Part shown: positions 54,247 through 62,606 of the stretch, in pieces
How the letters are laid out: each line of letters begins with the position of its first letter
How positions within the stretch are numbered: position 1 is the stretch's first letter
DNA from: a virus
Length of the DNA: 64,000 nt
Virus record (IMG/VR): IMGVR_UViG_3300042335_000796
Coordinates: 27,524 to 91,523 of that record
Strand: one strand, 5' to 3'
The notes under the pieces: generated by a model
What the model saw: only the letters and a program-made list of their open reading frames with translations
Database searches by the model: none
Told to the model about the DNA's origin: nothing
Program-made: the position numbers and the translations under genes

Positions 54247-54705
54247 ATGAAAACAAATAAGAAACCATCAAAAGAAGAACTTTTAAAAACATTGAAAGAA
54301 GTTTCAGATAAATGTCCAACAGCAGTAATTGGTGGTAGTATTACATTTATTTCAAGAGGATTGTTAAGTAGAGAGCCAAATGATATTGATATATTTTTAG
54401 GATTAAATGATTCATTATCAAAAATTGGTATTATGGACTGTTCAATTTCAGAAATTGGTAGTGATACAACAACAGATATTGATGGCGATATTATTCAAAG
54501 AACCCCCATGATATTAAATGGTGTTAAAGTTTGTATTTTTAAAGTTAAAGATAAATATCTTCAGTTTGATGAGGTTTTATACGAAGGTATATTGATTAAA
54601 GCGCAAAAACCATTTTACGGACTTTCAGCAAAGGCGGCATACGCTGAAAAAAACGAAAAACATTTGACAGATTTAAAAGAAATTTTGTTAAAAATGAATT
54701 TTTAA
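54247..54705 (+). CDS. Nucleotidyltransferase-fold protein
   Basis: 152 residues with an N-terminal helix, then AVIGGSITFISRGLL and NDIDIFLGLN: the GGS and D-x-D marks of the minimal nucleotidyltransferase fold, followed by a third acid strand (VKVCIFKVKD) and C-terminal helices (YAEKNEKHLTDLKEILLKM). Such proteins can be toxins (AbiEii, MNT) or modify tRNA. No antitoxin partner is recognised next to it. Confidence 0.6.
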   Translation: MKTNKKPSKEELLKTLKEVSDKCPTAVIGGSITFISRGLLSREPNDIDIFLGLNDSLSKIGIMDCSISEIGSDTTTDIDGDIIQRTPMILNGVKVCIFKVKDKYLQFDEVLYEGILIKAQKPFYGLSAKAAYAEKNEKHLTDLKEILLKMNF

Positions 54706-54709
54706 AATA

Positions 54710-54955
54710 GTGGTTAATTTTAAATTAGAAACATTTACTAATCGATTAGCTAAGATTGGGATTATTGTTAAACTAACATCAAATTATCCATGGATATATC
54801 TTAATGAGATAAATGGTAAGACTATAGTCGAAAAATTTCAAAGCAATCATGGATTTACTATAGCGTTTTTTCCAATAAAAGAAGAACAAGAACTACAATT
54901 CACAAATATTAATATTATTTTTAAGATTATTCGAAAATATAAAAATGAAATTTAG
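54710..54955 (+). CDS. Unknown small protein, GTG start
   Basis: 81 residues from a GTG at 54710. Alpha/beta (FKLETFTNRLAKIGIIVKLT, NGKTIVEKFQSNHGFTIAFF). Overlaps the next gene by 11 bases. No family recognised. Confidence 0.5.
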   Translation: MVNFKLETFTNRLAKIGIIVKLTSNYPWIYLNEINGKTIVEKFQSNHGFTIAFFPIKEEQELQFTNINIIFKIIRKYKNEI

Positions 54956-55208
54956 AATTACACAAATTATTTACAATCCTAAAGAATTTAAAAATGAGAA
55001 TTTTCTCGCAAAGACAGAATATATAATCGAGAAAAAAACTTTTTGGGGCTGGTGCGAAATATTTCAAAAAGAAATTAACCCAAAAAGAAACTCATTTAAT
55101 ACTTATGAAGCTGCTGAAGCCTATATGTTTTCAAAATATATGGGGCACGGACTTTGTAAAATTAACGGTAATGAATATTCATATGAACCATATGCATATT
55201 TTGTATAA
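54945..55208 (+). CDS. Unknown small protein
   Basis: 87 residues, beta-rich with aromatic residues (EKKTFWGWCEIFQKEINPKR, YEAAEAYMFSKYMGHGLCKI). No family recognised. Confidence 0.5.
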   Translation: MKFRITQIIYNPKEFKNENFLAKTEYIIEKKTFWGWCEIFQKEINPKRNSFNTYEAAEAYMFSKYMGHGLCKINGNEYSYEPYAYFV

Positions 55209-55249
55209 GTGGATAATACGGTTGTAAACTACCCACTCACGCTAAAGCT

Positions 55250-55468
55250 ATGAAAAAACATAAAGAAACAATTGAATGTCCAGAATGTAAAAAAAAACAA
55301 ATAGCTGAAGTTTTACATACATTTCCTTGGTGGTCATACATACACAATTGCGTGAATTGTAACTATACAATTATGGAAAGTGAATGGACTTGCATAGATA
55401 CAGAAGAAGAAATTTATTTGAACAACCCAACCACTAAAGATGGTTTGAGTTTCGGTGAATTTATATAA
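55250..55468 (+). CDS. Small zinc-ribbon protein
   Basis: 72 residues with two knuckles: TIECPECKKKQ and HNCVNCNYTIMESEWTC. Layout of a small zinc ribbon, unknown role. The 41 bases upstream (55209-55249) contain an AGTGG/CCACT stem with a long loop. Confidence 0.55.
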   Translation: MKKHKETIECPECKKKQIAEVLHTFPWWSYIHNCVNCNYTIMESEWTCIDTEEEIYLNNPTTKDGLSFGEFI

Positions 55469-55519
55469 AAATTTGAAGATAAAACAGATATAAGGACTTA
55501 GGTTACAAAAGAAAATTGT

Positions 55520-55573
55520 GCCTAACGGCAACAAATAAAACATTGTTTTAATATTTTTTATCATTTGTTAGGC
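55520..55573. repeat. Bulged inverted repeat GCCTAAC...GTTAGGC
   Basis: GCCTAAC (55520) and ATTTGTTAGGC (ending 55573) are complementary, with a GGCA bulge, around an inner AAAACA/TGTTTT hairpin and T run. It lies in the 180-base gap 55469-55648 and may act as a terminator for the preceding genes. The boxes resemble integron attC core sites, but the internal layout does not fit. Confidence 0.5.
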
Positions 55574-55613
55574 TTTGTCATTAATTTGTTTTACCTTTGA
55601 AAAAAATAAAAAT

Positions 55614-55644
55614 TTGGTTATCTAAAACTTAATTCGTATCTTTA
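55614..55644 (+). promoter_or_regulatory. Bacteroidota-type promoter (TTG-N20-TATCTTTA)
   Basis: TTG at 55614-55616, 20 bases, TATCTTTA at 55637-55644 (one mismatch to TAnnTTTG). The ATG is 5 bases downstream, so again near-leaderless. Confidence 0.58.
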
Positions 55645-55648
55645 CATC

Positions 55649-56248
55649 ATGATTGATAATATTGAACTAATTAAAGAACTTCTCAATTTCCAAAATGAGG
55701 GAGATTTTTATTATTGTCTTATTCTCAAAAGGAAAAAAGACCAACCCGAAGGTGAAAGAGACAATCACCAATCAGTTAGAACAATCAAAACATATTGTAT
55801 TGAAAATATTGAATACCTTGAAAAGAGGTATGATGAAATTAAGCAACTCTGCGAAATGTTCAAAGCTCGTGCATATATTCATGTGCAAAAACAAAACCAT
55901 AGGGATGTAAGCCTGAATATGATGGTTGCACTTGCACAACGCATCCAAGATGGTAGCCATGTGCAGAAAAACTTATTCGACTCCGTTGTTGGTCAATTAA
56001 AAACCTATGAAAAACGTTGGATTGTTGATTTGGACACCAAAGACGAGGATGAAGTTTTAAGAATGACCAAGGTAATCAACGTCACAAGACCCGAAGGAGA
56101 TAAGATTGAAGCAATTATTCCAACAAAGAACGGATATCATTTTATCACAAAGAGATTTGACGTTCAAATGTTTGAAAATGTTTATCCAGAAGTTGATATA
56201 CAAAAGCGAAACCCTACGTTACTTTTTTTACCAGAATCTTTATCATAG
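55649..56248 (+). CDS. Unknown protein, faint primase-polymerase-like motifs
   Basis: 199 residues. After a helical N-terminus come ARAYIHVQKQNHRDV, KRWIVDLDTKDEDE and EAIIPTKNGYHFITKRFD. A 'W-h-x-D-h-D ... T-x-N-G-x-H-h-I' arrangement recalls the catalytic core of archaeo-eukaryotic primase-type proteins, but the protein is small and the match is weak. Codon use is less A+T-biased than in the virion genes, placing it with the accessory genes. Confidence 0.5.
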   Translation: MIDNIELIKELLNFQNEGDFYYCLILKRKKDQPEGERDNHQSVRTIKTYCIENIEYLEKRYDEIKQLCEMFKARAYIHVQKQNHRDVSLNMMVALAQRIQDGSHVQKNLFDSVVGQLKTYEKRWIVDLDTKDEDEVLRMTKVINVTRPEGDKIEAIIPTKNGYHFITKRFDVQMFENVYPEVDIQKRNPTLLFLPESLS

Positions 56249-56271
56249 CAGAATTTTTTCATTTATTTTGA

Positions 56272-56279
56272 TATTTATA
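56272..56279 (+). promoter_or_regulatory. Candidate phage promoter TATTTATA
   Basis: The octamer in TTGATATTTATATCA lies 6 bases before the ATG at 56286. Confidence 0.45.
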
Positions 56280-56285
56280 TCATAT

Positions 56286-56729
56286 ATGAAAAAGGTAATA
56301 AGGTTAAGCGAATCTGAATTAGTAAAATTTATTAAACTTGTTAGTGAACAAGTTACTGCAGAATATGATGATATTTCTGTTGAAGATTATGATGATAATC
56401 AAATGATTAGTGATGAGTTAGTTATTAAATTTTCAAAAAATGCAATAACAACTTTTTTTGCTAAAAGGGATATTAACGTAACTGATGTTAAAGTTGTTGA
56501 TTCAACTCCAGAGGGTGTTGATATAACAATATATTCAATTACAATATTTAGTGAAGAAACTAAGATTAAAAATTTTGATGAAATTGAAAGTGAATTAAAA
56601 ACTTTTACAGAAAAGCTAATTGGTGATGAATATATTGATGAACATCAGTTAATGGTTAACACCGATGTTATGTCAAATGCTGCATCAATAATAATTAATG
56701 GTAAAGATTTTAAAGTAGTTATTGCTTAA
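56286..56729 (+). CDS. Unknown protein with recurrent N-terminal 'LSESEL' helix
   Basis: 147 residues from the ATG at 56286; the open frame extends back into the previous gene, but the promoter-like motif and the N-terminal motif fix this start. It begins MKKVIRLSESELVKFIKLVS with EQ next, the clearest example here of a shared N-terminal helix. The body is an acidic alpha/beta domain (VDITIYSITIFSEETKIKNF). Confidence 0.6.
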   Translation: MKKVIRLSESELVKFIKLVSEQVTAEYDDISVEDYDDNQMISDELVIKFSKNAITTFFAKRDINVTDVKVVDSTPEGVDITIYSITIFSEETKIKNFDEIESELKTFTEKLIGDEYIDEHQLMVNTDVMSNAASIIINGKDFKVVIA

Positions 56730-56734
56730 AATCT

Positions 56735-57175
56735 TTAAAATTCATCCTCAAAAAACTCTTCGAACAGTAGTTCAACTTTTTCAATATTTTTAATTAAAAC
56801 ATTTTTACCTTTATTGTTTACGGTTATTTCATTTTCATGAGGATATAAGATTCTATTCGATAATGTTTCTTGAATGTTGATTTGTGATTTTTCAATTACC
56901 GCTGTAACCAAATAAACATTTGTTTGGTAATTATCAACATAACCTCTTGAATCAAGAAGCATTTGTTTGTTCATTCCGAAATGTGAACCAATTTCATTGG
57001 TATTAATGTCAGTTTTAGATTTAGTATTCAAAACTCTATAGGCAACAAGCTTATTTGGTAGTTTTTCAAACCATGTAATCAGCTTTTCCAATTCAACTTT
57101 TGCAGCTTTTTCTGAATAATCCATGCTCATCAGATTTGAGAGAAGTGCGGCTTTGTTTATTGTTTGGCTTGTCAT
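56735..57175 (-). CDS. Possible ADP-ribosyltransferase-like protein
   Basis: 146 residues: helical N-terminus, then KLVAYRVLNTKSKTD, NEIGSHFGMNKQ, NVYLVTAVIEKSQINI and YPHENEITV. The order Arg (YRV), a Ser motif and a late E-N-E before a strand resembles the R-S-E type of ADP-ribosyltransferase fold used by phages on host proteins. The match is weak, so treat it as a hypothesis. It has its own minus-strand host-type promoter. Confidence 0.4.
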   Translation of the reverse strand: MTSQTINKAALLSNLMSMDYSEKAAKVELEKLITWFEKLPNKLVAYRVLNTKSKTDINTNEIGSHFGMNKQMLLDSRGYVDNYQTNVYLVTAVIEKSQINIQETLSNRILYPHENEITVNNKGKNVLIKNIEKVELLFEEFFEDEF

Positions 57176-57183
57176 AACGGTAG

Positions 57184-57212
57184 CAAATATAATTACTTTT
57201 TTGTAAAATCAA
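57184..57212 (-). promoter_or_regulatory. Bacteroidota-type promoter (TTG-N18-TATATTTG, minus strand)
   Basis: On the minus strand TTG (57210-57212) is followed after 18 bases by TATATTTG (57184-57191), 8 bases before the ATG at 57175. Confidence 0.6.
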
Positions 57213-57236
57213 AAAAAATATTTACATTTTTATAGA

Positions 57237-57244
57237 TATTTATA
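57237..57244 (+). promoter_or_regulatory. Candidate phage promoter TATTTATA
   Basis: The octamer in TAGATATTTATAAAA lies 14 bases before the ATG at 57259. It stands back to back with the minus-strand host-type promoter. Confidence 0.45.
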
Positions 57245-57258
57245 AAAAAAATACAAAT

Positions 57259-58164
57259 ATGCTGATAAATGAACTTTTAAATAAAAATGAAAATCCTATA
57301 GACACCTTTGATGAATTTATTTTTAAACAAATTCAGAAAAAATTACCGTTAAGTCAATCACAAATTATTGATGAGTTTATTAAATTATTGCCGATGATAA
57401 ATGTTGATAAAAAGTTTGCTAAAACATACTATAATGTTTTTAAACATAATTTTAGGGAGGACGGTAATTATTCGGAAATCACCTGGCAAGAATTTAAAGG
57501 GTCTGAAAATTGGGAATCAAGAAAAATTCCAAATTCTAAAGCTTCAGAATTTGTTAATAATTTGAGACCATTTAAAGGAAGTAATCTTAGTGCAGAGTGG
57601 GTGACAAAAAATGGAAAACATTATTATGAAGTAAATTCATATGGTTATTATCCAATATACATATATTATGATAATAAATGGTATGGTAATTTAAACAGGT
57701 ATTCGGTAACAACTGCTAAACATATGTCAAATACTCGGCCACATGATGAAATTACTTGGCTTTCACAGAATGAAATGAAAAATTTTGCATATTATCAGTC
57801 ATTTAATGAAATAATTTCAAATAGAAGACAAAAAATTTTAAGTGATAAAAATAATTATATTGGCCGAAAAATAACTTTTAAAAATTTTAATTTGGGTATT
57901 CGTATAATTTTCAAAATTACTGACATTTCAGAAGTTGAAAATGGTTTGGTCATGAAAATTGATGTTGAAGATGTATTCATATCAGATAGAAATTTTAAAC
58001 CAAAATCAAATGAAAATTATTTATTAGGTGAAATTCCAAATGTTAATAGAGAAGTTGTTGAAGATTTAATAATTAATTACATTTCAAACGATGACTATTA
58101 TAGATATTTGGAATTATCATCAGATAATGAATTAATTAAAACTTATGATTTTGAGTTTAATCAT

Positions 58165-58179
<15 letters not shown>
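57259..58179 (+). CDS. Unknown protein
   Basis: 306 residues: helical N-terminus (MLINELLNKNENPIDTFDEF), a middle domain with NGKHYYEVNSYGYYPIYIYY and RPHDEITWLSQNEM, and a beta-rich C-terminal domain. No known family. The middle domain's short Tyr/Trp-rich strands with two Asp/His positions could be an enzyme core, but nothing identifies it. Confidence 0.5.
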
Positions 58180-59496
<1,317 letters not shown>

Positions 59497-59523
59497 AAAA
59501 TTATATTGATATTTGAAACAATT

Positions 59524-59742
59524 ATGGAAACAGCAAATAGAATTACTGACAACATTATTGAAAACCAAGGTTCAACTGAAGTATTTATTTCAGCATTAAG
59601 TTTAAAACCGAATCAAACTATTCAAGAGTTTAGTTATGTATTTCCTGGGCATAATTTTCATTATATTTTTTCTGGGAACCCTAATTCAATAAACAAGCTT
59701 AAAAATGATTTTTATATATACGGCTTTGATATGTTTGATTAA
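59524..59742 (+). CDS. Unknown small protein
   Basis: 72 residues from the ATG at 59524 (METANRITDNIIENQGSTEV). The frame reaches a TTG at 59506, but the ATG is preferred. Alpha/beta (YVFPGHNFHYIFSGNP). No family recognised. Confidence 0.5.
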   Translation: METANRITDNIIENQGSTEVFISALSLKPNQTIQEFSYVFPGHNFHYIFSGNPNSINKLKNDFYIYGFDMFD

Positions 59743-59769
59743 TTGAAAAAAAATGTTTATTATTAAATA

Positions 59770-60069
59770 ATGAGTAAAAAAGAAAAGCACGTAGTAATTA
59801 CTAAAAATCCTCAAATTTTTGATGAGTATTTTAAATTACCATTTAAATTTAATGGTGAATATATATATTATAAAGTTTTTAGCAGACTTGAAAAAGCTAT
59901 TGAATTTGCTGAAATAGAGGCACAAATTTATCATAAAAACTTAGGCATTAAAATTCCAATTGAATTGGAACAAGACGTTGAAATACCGTTATTAAATAAT
60001 ATTATTGGTTATTCTGTAACTTGCAATAATAAAAATTGGATTGTTCAACAAAATCCTGCTTGGGTATAA
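59770..60069 (+). CDS. Unknown small protein
   Basis: 99 residues: KKEKHVVITKNPQIFDEYFK, a central helix (LEKAIEFAEIEAQIYHKNLG) and a C-terminal strand pair. The end of its coding region overlaps no gene but abuts a TATTTATA motif. Function unknown. Confidence 0.5.
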   Translation: MSKKEKHVVITKNPQIFDEYFKLPFKFNGEYIYYKVFSRLEKAIEFAEIEAQIYHKNLGIKIPIELEQDVEIPLLNNIIGYSVTCNNKNWIVQQNPAWV

Positions 60070-60077
60070 TATTTATA
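60070..60077 (+). promoter_or_regulatory. Candidate phage promoter TATTTATA
   Basis: The octamer in AATATTTATATTT lies 3 bases before the ATG at 60081. Confidence 0.45.
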
Positions 60078-60080
60078 TTT

Positions 60081-60458
60081 ATGGATTTTAATAAATTATT
60101 AAATAAACTACAAAATAATTTACCTAATATTTTATCATGGGTAATTATTTATTTTATATATTTTTTTGTGTGCAATAGTGCAATATCAAAATTATTTAAT
60201 AATCCTGAAATGATTGAAGAATTAACAACATATGGTTTAATTAAATATAAGTATTTTATTGCAGTTTTTGAAATCATTGCGGTTTCTTTACTACTTTCGC
60301 AAAGATTTATGTTATTTGGGGTTGTATTATTAACTGGGTTAATGAGTGGTGCTATAGCTATTAATTTATCACACAATAATGGTATTGGTGTATTTTTACC
60401 CTTAATTATTGCAATGTTTGCCTGGGGATGGTATTTTTTACAGAAAAATAATAAATAG
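60081..60458 (+). CDS. DoxX-like four-helix membrane protein
   Basis: 125 residues from the ATG at 60081. Four membrane helices: about residues 17-35 (LSWVIIYFIYFFVCNSA), 54-73 (YFIAVFEIIAVSLLLSQ), 74-93 (FGVVLLTGLMSGAIAIN) and 101-119 (VFLPLIIAMFAWGWYFL). Helix lengths and the SKLFNNPEMIEE loop fit DoxX/DoxX-like proteins of Bacteroidota. The function in phages is unknown. Confidence 0.62.
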   Translation: MDFNKLLNKLQNNLPNILSWVIIYFIYFFVCNSAISKLFNNPEMIEELTTYGLIKYKYFIAVFEIIAVSLLLSQRFMLFGVVLLTGLMSGAIAINLSHNNGIGVFLPLIIAMFAWGWYFLQKNNK

Positions 60459-60459
60459 T

Positions 60460-60645
60460 ATGAATATTGGGGCCTTACATCAGCATAATATTGGTTGGGT
60501 TGTTAAAGATATTAATAATAATGAATACCCTGTACAAATTGACCAGTTGAATATTAATAATATTCATAAATTTAAAATTTCAAAAATTGTTAATTTTGAA
60601 ATTCTTGATGATAATTATGTTAAAATAATATGGTTGGACAATTAG
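60460..60645 (+). CDS. Small SH3-like beta protein (copy 1)
   Basis: 61 residues from the ATG at 60460, one base after the DoxX-like stop. A short all-beta pattern (HNIGWVVKDINNNEYPVQI, FKISKIVNFEILDDNYVKII). Related to the next gene by pattern (G-W-V-V, N-N/D-N, then V-E/F-I near the end). Confidence 0.5.
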   Translation: MNIGALHQHNIGWVVKDINNNEYPVQIDQLNINNIHKFKISKIVNFEILDDNYVKIIWLDN

Positions 60646-60803
60646 AGTATAGTAATGGTTTTTGGGTAGTTTTTGTTGAAATTAATGATAATAAAAAATA
60701 TTATCATATTGCGCCAGAATATTTACCAATATTAGAATCATATCATGATGGTACAATTGTTGAAATTGAAATAATTAGTAATAATTTTGCTAAAATTATT
60801 TGA
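60630..60803 (+). CDS. Small SH3-like beta protein (copy 2)
   Basis: 57 residues from an ATG overlapping the previous gene by 16 bases: MVGQLEYSNGFWVVFVEIND, then YYHIAPEYLPILESYHDGTI and VEIEIISNNFAKII. It aligns with the 60460 gene strand by strand and is probably a divergent duplicate. It is short but has good coding character and a clear stop. Confidence 0.5.
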   Translation: MVGQLEYSNGFWVVFVEINDNKKYYHIAPEYLPILESYHDGTIVEIEIISNNFAKII

Positions 60804-60838
60804 TTTTTATAATATCTTGATATTTAATAATAAAAAAT

Positions 60839-61189
60839 ATGAAACATTTATTGAATAATTTAACGGAAGAAGATAAGTATAAAATACTTAAAATGCATTC
60901 AAAATTTAAACCAACTTTAAATGAGGATGAATATGAATATAATGAAGATGTATATAATCAATTAATTAAATTTGCAAATTCTTTTAAAATTTTGCATGAT
61001 TTAATTGATAATAATAATTTACAAATTTCTAAGGAAACTTATGACTCAATGATTGAGTTTATGAAACAATTACAAAATGAAATGAGAAATCTTAATCCAA
61101 AGGATGAGAAAAACTTTGATTTTTCATATTTCTGGTCAGGTACTGAAGTTAATAAAAACTTAAGTTTATATAATCGCAACAACAGTTAA
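60839..61189 (+). CDS. Unknown helical protein with recurrent N-terminal 'LTEEDK' motif
   Basis: 116 residues: MKHLLNNLTEEDKYKILKMH, an acidic linker (NEDEYEYNEDVYNQLIKFAN) and two helices. The N-terminus belongs to the shared 'MK-x-[IL]-x-x-LTE' type of this window. A terminator follows. Confidence 0.5.
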   Translation: MKHLLNNLTEEDKYKILKMHSKFKPTLNEDEYEYNEDVYNQLIKFANSFKILHDLIDNNNLQISKETYDSMIEFMKQLQNEMRNLNPKDEKNFDFSYFWSGTEVNKNLSLYNRNNS

Positions 61190-61216
61190 AATCTAAAAAT
61201 TATGATTTATTTTTTT

Positions 61217-61246
61217 ATGGGAAGAATTTAAATTCTTCCCATATTT
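61217..61246 (+). terminator. Rho-independent terminator
   Basis: Perfect palindromic stem ATGGGAAGAATT / AATTCTTCCCAT with little or no loop, followed by a T-rich tract. Confidence 0.75.
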
Positions 61247-61260
61247 ATTTAATAAAAAAA

Positions 61261-62073
61261 ATGAATAATTTAATAGTAAATCTTAATTTAATAATTTCTG
61301 AAAATTCTAAAACACAAATTTTAGTTAATAAAGTCGGTTTAGATTTAAATACTGCCAATCATTTATATAGAATTGCTGGCAAATTATCAGTATTTATTGC
61401 AAATAAAATTATTAATTATTATTTTGAGTATTTAAATAAAAAATATTCAAACATTAACAAAGAATTCGTTATTGATTATTTAACAAATGATGAAGTTTTT
61501 TATACAGAACAAGATTCTATAAGAGATATTATAGAATATATTAAAATTGAATTAAATGGTAATATTGAACCAATTAAAAATAAAAATTATGAACAAATAC
61601 AACAGGAAGCTTATAACTGGAAAAAATTCATAGCAGATGGTCGAGGTAGTATAAATTATGTTGAAACGCATAATATAATTCTTGATTTCAGAAATCCTGA
61701 TGGTATGGGTTTTTATTGGGTAGATTTAGAAACCACAAAATCTTATGAAGAATGTTTAAGATTAAAACATTGTGGCGAAGGGGCTATGAATGAAAATTTA
61801 TATTCGTTACGAGAAAATATAATAATGAGCGAAAAATATTCAGTTAATAAAAGTTATATTACAATGGGGTTATTAAATGGTTATTTAACTGAAATGAAAT
61901 CTAATTATAATCAAAAACCTAAAGATTTTTTATCAAAATATATTATCCCAATTTTTAATTATAAAAATTCTTCAGGATTTCTTATAAAAGAATTGTCAAA
62001 TAATGTTAAAAAATACTTACCAATCGATGTTGTTAATTATTTATTAATTAATCGTAAAGAGTTATTATCATGA
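61261..62073 (+). CDS. Large-phage protein with HCG...LYSLRE motif
   Basis: 270 residues: a helical N-terminal half, then MGFYWVDLETTKSYEECLRL, KHCGEGAMNENLYSLRENII and a helical end. The segment 'C-x-R-L-K-H-C-G ... N-x-x-L-Y-S-L-R' looks like a conserved core seen in proteins of large phages, in the same role as WCTSP in the 39-42 kb pair. I cannot name the family. Coupled to the LRR gene that follows (ATGA overlap). Confidence 0.5.
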   Translation: MNNLIVNLNLIISENSKTQILVNKVGLDLNTANHLYRIAGKLSVFIANKIINYYFEYLNKKYSNINKEFVIDYLTNDEVFYTEQDSIRDIIEYIKIELNGNIEPIKNKNYEQIQQEAYNWKKFIADGRGSINYVETHNIILDFRNPDGMGFYWVDLETTKSYEECLRLKHCGEGAMNENLYSLRENIIMSEKYSVNKSYITMGLLNGYLTEMKSNYNQKPKDFLSKYIIPIFNYKNSSGFLIKELSNNVKKYLPIDVVNYLLINRKELLS

Positions 62074-62606
62074 AAACTTTAATCCGAAAACTATTAAAAG
62101 AACAAGAAGAAATAATAACACTTCCAAAATTTTATTATTTTGATAATGATTGGAATCTGGTATTGGAATTAAGTGAAGGTAAACCATTTAAAATTTTGGG
62201 TGATGTTAATTTAACTAATAATCAAGAAATAACAACTCTTGGCAATTGTTATGCTGTTGGTGGTCATTTGTATTTAAATTGGTGCCAAAATCTCGAATCA
62301 CTTGGAAATTTAACTGAAGTTGGTGGTGATTTCGATTTAAGGGAGACAAATATCCAATCACTTGAAAGTTTAACTGTTGTTGGTGGTAATTTGGATTTAT
62401 TTGGGTGCAAAAATCTCCAATCAATTGGAAATTTAACCGAAGTTGGTGGTTGGTTGGATTTATATTATTGCAAAAATCTCCAATCCCTTGGAAATTTAGC
62501 CGAAGTTGGTGGTTGGTTGGGATTGAGTTATACACCAATAGCTAATACCATGACAGAATATGAAATAAGACAACAAGTTAATGTTGGTGGTAATATTTAT
62601 TTATAA
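62070..62606 (+). CDS. Leucine-rich-repeat-like protein (tandem family copy 1)
   Basis: 178 residues. N-terminal MKTLIRKLLKEQEEIITLPK (amphipathic helix), a shared domain DNDWNLVLELSEGKPFKILG, then about five 21-residue repeats of the form N-L-x-S-L-G-N-L-T-E-V-G-G-x-L-D-L-x-x-C-K, and a C-terminal cap EIRQQVNVGGNIYL. Start and stop overlap its neighbours. The family continues in the next three genes. Repeat solenoids of this type bind proteins; target unknown. Confidence 0.68.
   Translation: MKTLIRKLLKEQEEIITLPKFYYFDNDWNLVLELSEGKPFKILGDVNLTNNQEITTLGNCYAVGGHLYLNWCQNLESLGNLTEVGGDFDLRETNIQSLESLTVVGGNLDLFGCKNLQSIGNLTEVGGWLDLYYCKNLQSLGNLAEVGGWLGLSYTPIANTMTEYEIRQQVNVGGNIYL

Noticed and set aside
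55200-55250. Possible IS200/IS605-type end (GTAAACTACCCACTCACGC-like sequence before 55250)
   Set aside because: It recalls transposon-end sequences, but no transposase, TnpB or second end is present; only an AGTGG/CCACT hairpin can be shown.
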